A program made the position numbers and the translations under genes. The notes beneath the pieces were generated by a model. That model saw only the letters and a list, made by a program, of their open reading frames with translations, ran no database searches and was not told the DNA's origin. A stretch of DNA of 14,433 bases from SbD1 sp049300095 (GTDB lineage: Bacteria; Desulfobacterota; Syntrophobacteria; Syntrophobacterales; Syntrophobacteraceae), in the NCBI GenBank assembly GCA_049300095.1, contig JBAQYM010000206.1, positions 1 to 14,433 on the forward strand, read 5' to 3'. Shown in pieces: positions 13,889-14,433 of this stretch (the first letter of the stretch is position 1; each line of letters opens with the position of its first letter).

Positions 13889-14316
13889 AAACCTGTGAGG
13901 CTTGAGCGCGAGAAGGCGCGTTGCGGGTTATCACCGGCGGTCGCCGGAGCATCGGGTTCGAGAGGGTTTCCCTCGGGGTCGCCATGCCCCAGCGAGATTT
14001 TCCCGAGGGCCACCTGTTCGAGAAACCGCACCGCGTTGCGATACCTCTCGATCCGATGCTCCGGCACCTTTTCCCTGCGCGAGAAAAGGTTGTAGATCGC
14101 CAGGTCCGCCGAAAGCCTGCGGAGCGATTCCGGGACGGGAGAGACCGGGACGGCGATCCGCGCGCCCAGGTACCCGTTTATCTCCTCGTCCGCATCGCCT
14201 ATCGCCCGGTCCACCCTGGCCTCGACCACGGCCCCCGTCCCCTCGTCGTCCGTGAGCTGGACGAGCCGGACCTCTTCGAGCTGGTTCCTGATGTCGTCTA
14301 TGGTGCAGTAAGGCAC
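13885..14316 (-). CDS. Mu gp36-like (DUF1320) connector protein (143 aa)
   Basis: This is a head-tail connector protein of the DUF1320 family (Mu gp36). The N-terminus PYCTIDDIRNQLEEVRLVQL is the family signature. VEARVDRAIGDADEEINGYL and LRRLSADLAIYNLFSRREK follow, and the C-terminus is Lys/Arg and Gly-rich. The start is GTG at 14316 with AAAGGA eight bases upstream; no better ATG is nearby. The stop codon overlaps the start of the gp37-like gene by 4 bases. It is the first gene of the visible operon; the preceding head genes, such as the capsid gene, lie outside the window. Confidence 0.9.
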   Translation of the reverse strand: MPYCTIDDIRNQLEEVRLVQLTDDEGTGAVVEARVDRAIGDADEEINGYLGARIAVPVSPVPESLRRLSADLAIYNLFSRREKVPEHRIERYRNAVRFLEQVALGKISLGHGDPEGNPLEPDAPATAGDNPQRAFSRSSLTGF

Positions 14317-14334
14317 GGATTATTCCTTTCATTC

Positions 14335-14376
14335 AGTGAGCGGTGAAGGGTGAACAGTGAACGGAGAGCGGAGGAC
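14335..14376. repeat. heptamer-type repeat upstream of the gp36-like gene
   Basis: On the minus strand the units CTCCGCT, CTCCGTT, CACTGTT, CACCCTT, CACCGCT follow each other with 7-base periodicity. They end about 20 bases before the start codon region. They resemble the heptamer arrays at 7085-7268 and 10367-10478, but only one arm is seen. No gene was found in the last 57 bases. Confidence 0.55.
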
Positions 14377-14433
14377 CTTTTTCCCCTACATCCCGGACGG
14401 TGCGGGAGGGCCAGGGTCCGCCCGACCTCACTC

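Overview
This window carries the tail-morphogenesis half of a GC-rich siphovirus-type prophage, all on the minus strand, next to a small chromosomal or moron region with two exported lysine-rich proteins. No host taxon can be read directly. High GC, Sec signal peptides and several families of dispersed intergenic palindromes suggest a Gram-negative environmental bacterium with a repeat-rich genome. No tRNA, rRNA or CRISPR array was seen.

Layout in transcription order (right to left): a gp36-like (DUF1320) and a gp37-like (DUF1834) head-tail connector protein (14316-13433); a tail tube protein (13233-12304); a tail assembly chaperone (12286-11894) continued by a -1 frame extension (11903-11598) behind a CCCTTTG slippery heptamer; a short tape measure protein (11372-10476); a lambda gpM/DUF2460-like minor tail protein (10353-9919); a tail fibre-like protein (9915-9112); a LamG-like plus SGNH/GDSL hydrolase protein (9096-7891); a gpL-like four-cysteine hub protein (7865-7254); an NlpC/P60 peptidase, gpK-like (7191-6676); a repeat-filled gap of about 680 bases; and a giant gpJ-like host-specificity protein (5992-1706) whose N-terminus looks like a fused gpI. 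After a strong palindrome come the exported Lys-rich proteins (1442-780 and 669-421), an intrinsic terminator (314-350), and a 161-base MITE-like element at the left edge (3-163).

How it works together: the connectors join head to tail. The tube protein polymerises around the tape measure with help from the chaperone and its frameshift product. The gpM, gpL, gpK and gpJ-like proteins build the tip that contacts the host. The fibre and the esterase-like protein, inserted between the gpM- and gpL-like genes, probably bind and trim a surface polysaccharide. No sheath or baseplate gene is present, so the tail should be non-contractile even though the connectors are Mu-like.

The most notable observations are the unannotated -1 frameshift extension of the chaperone, the gpI-gpJ fusion with an internally duplicated domain, the SGNH hydrolase module, an unusually short tape measure, and invasion of several gene junctions by heptamer repeats and other palindromes. 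One heptamer array probably supplies the start codon and Shine-Dalgarno of the NlpC/P60 gene. This points to an old, possibly domesticated or defective prophage.
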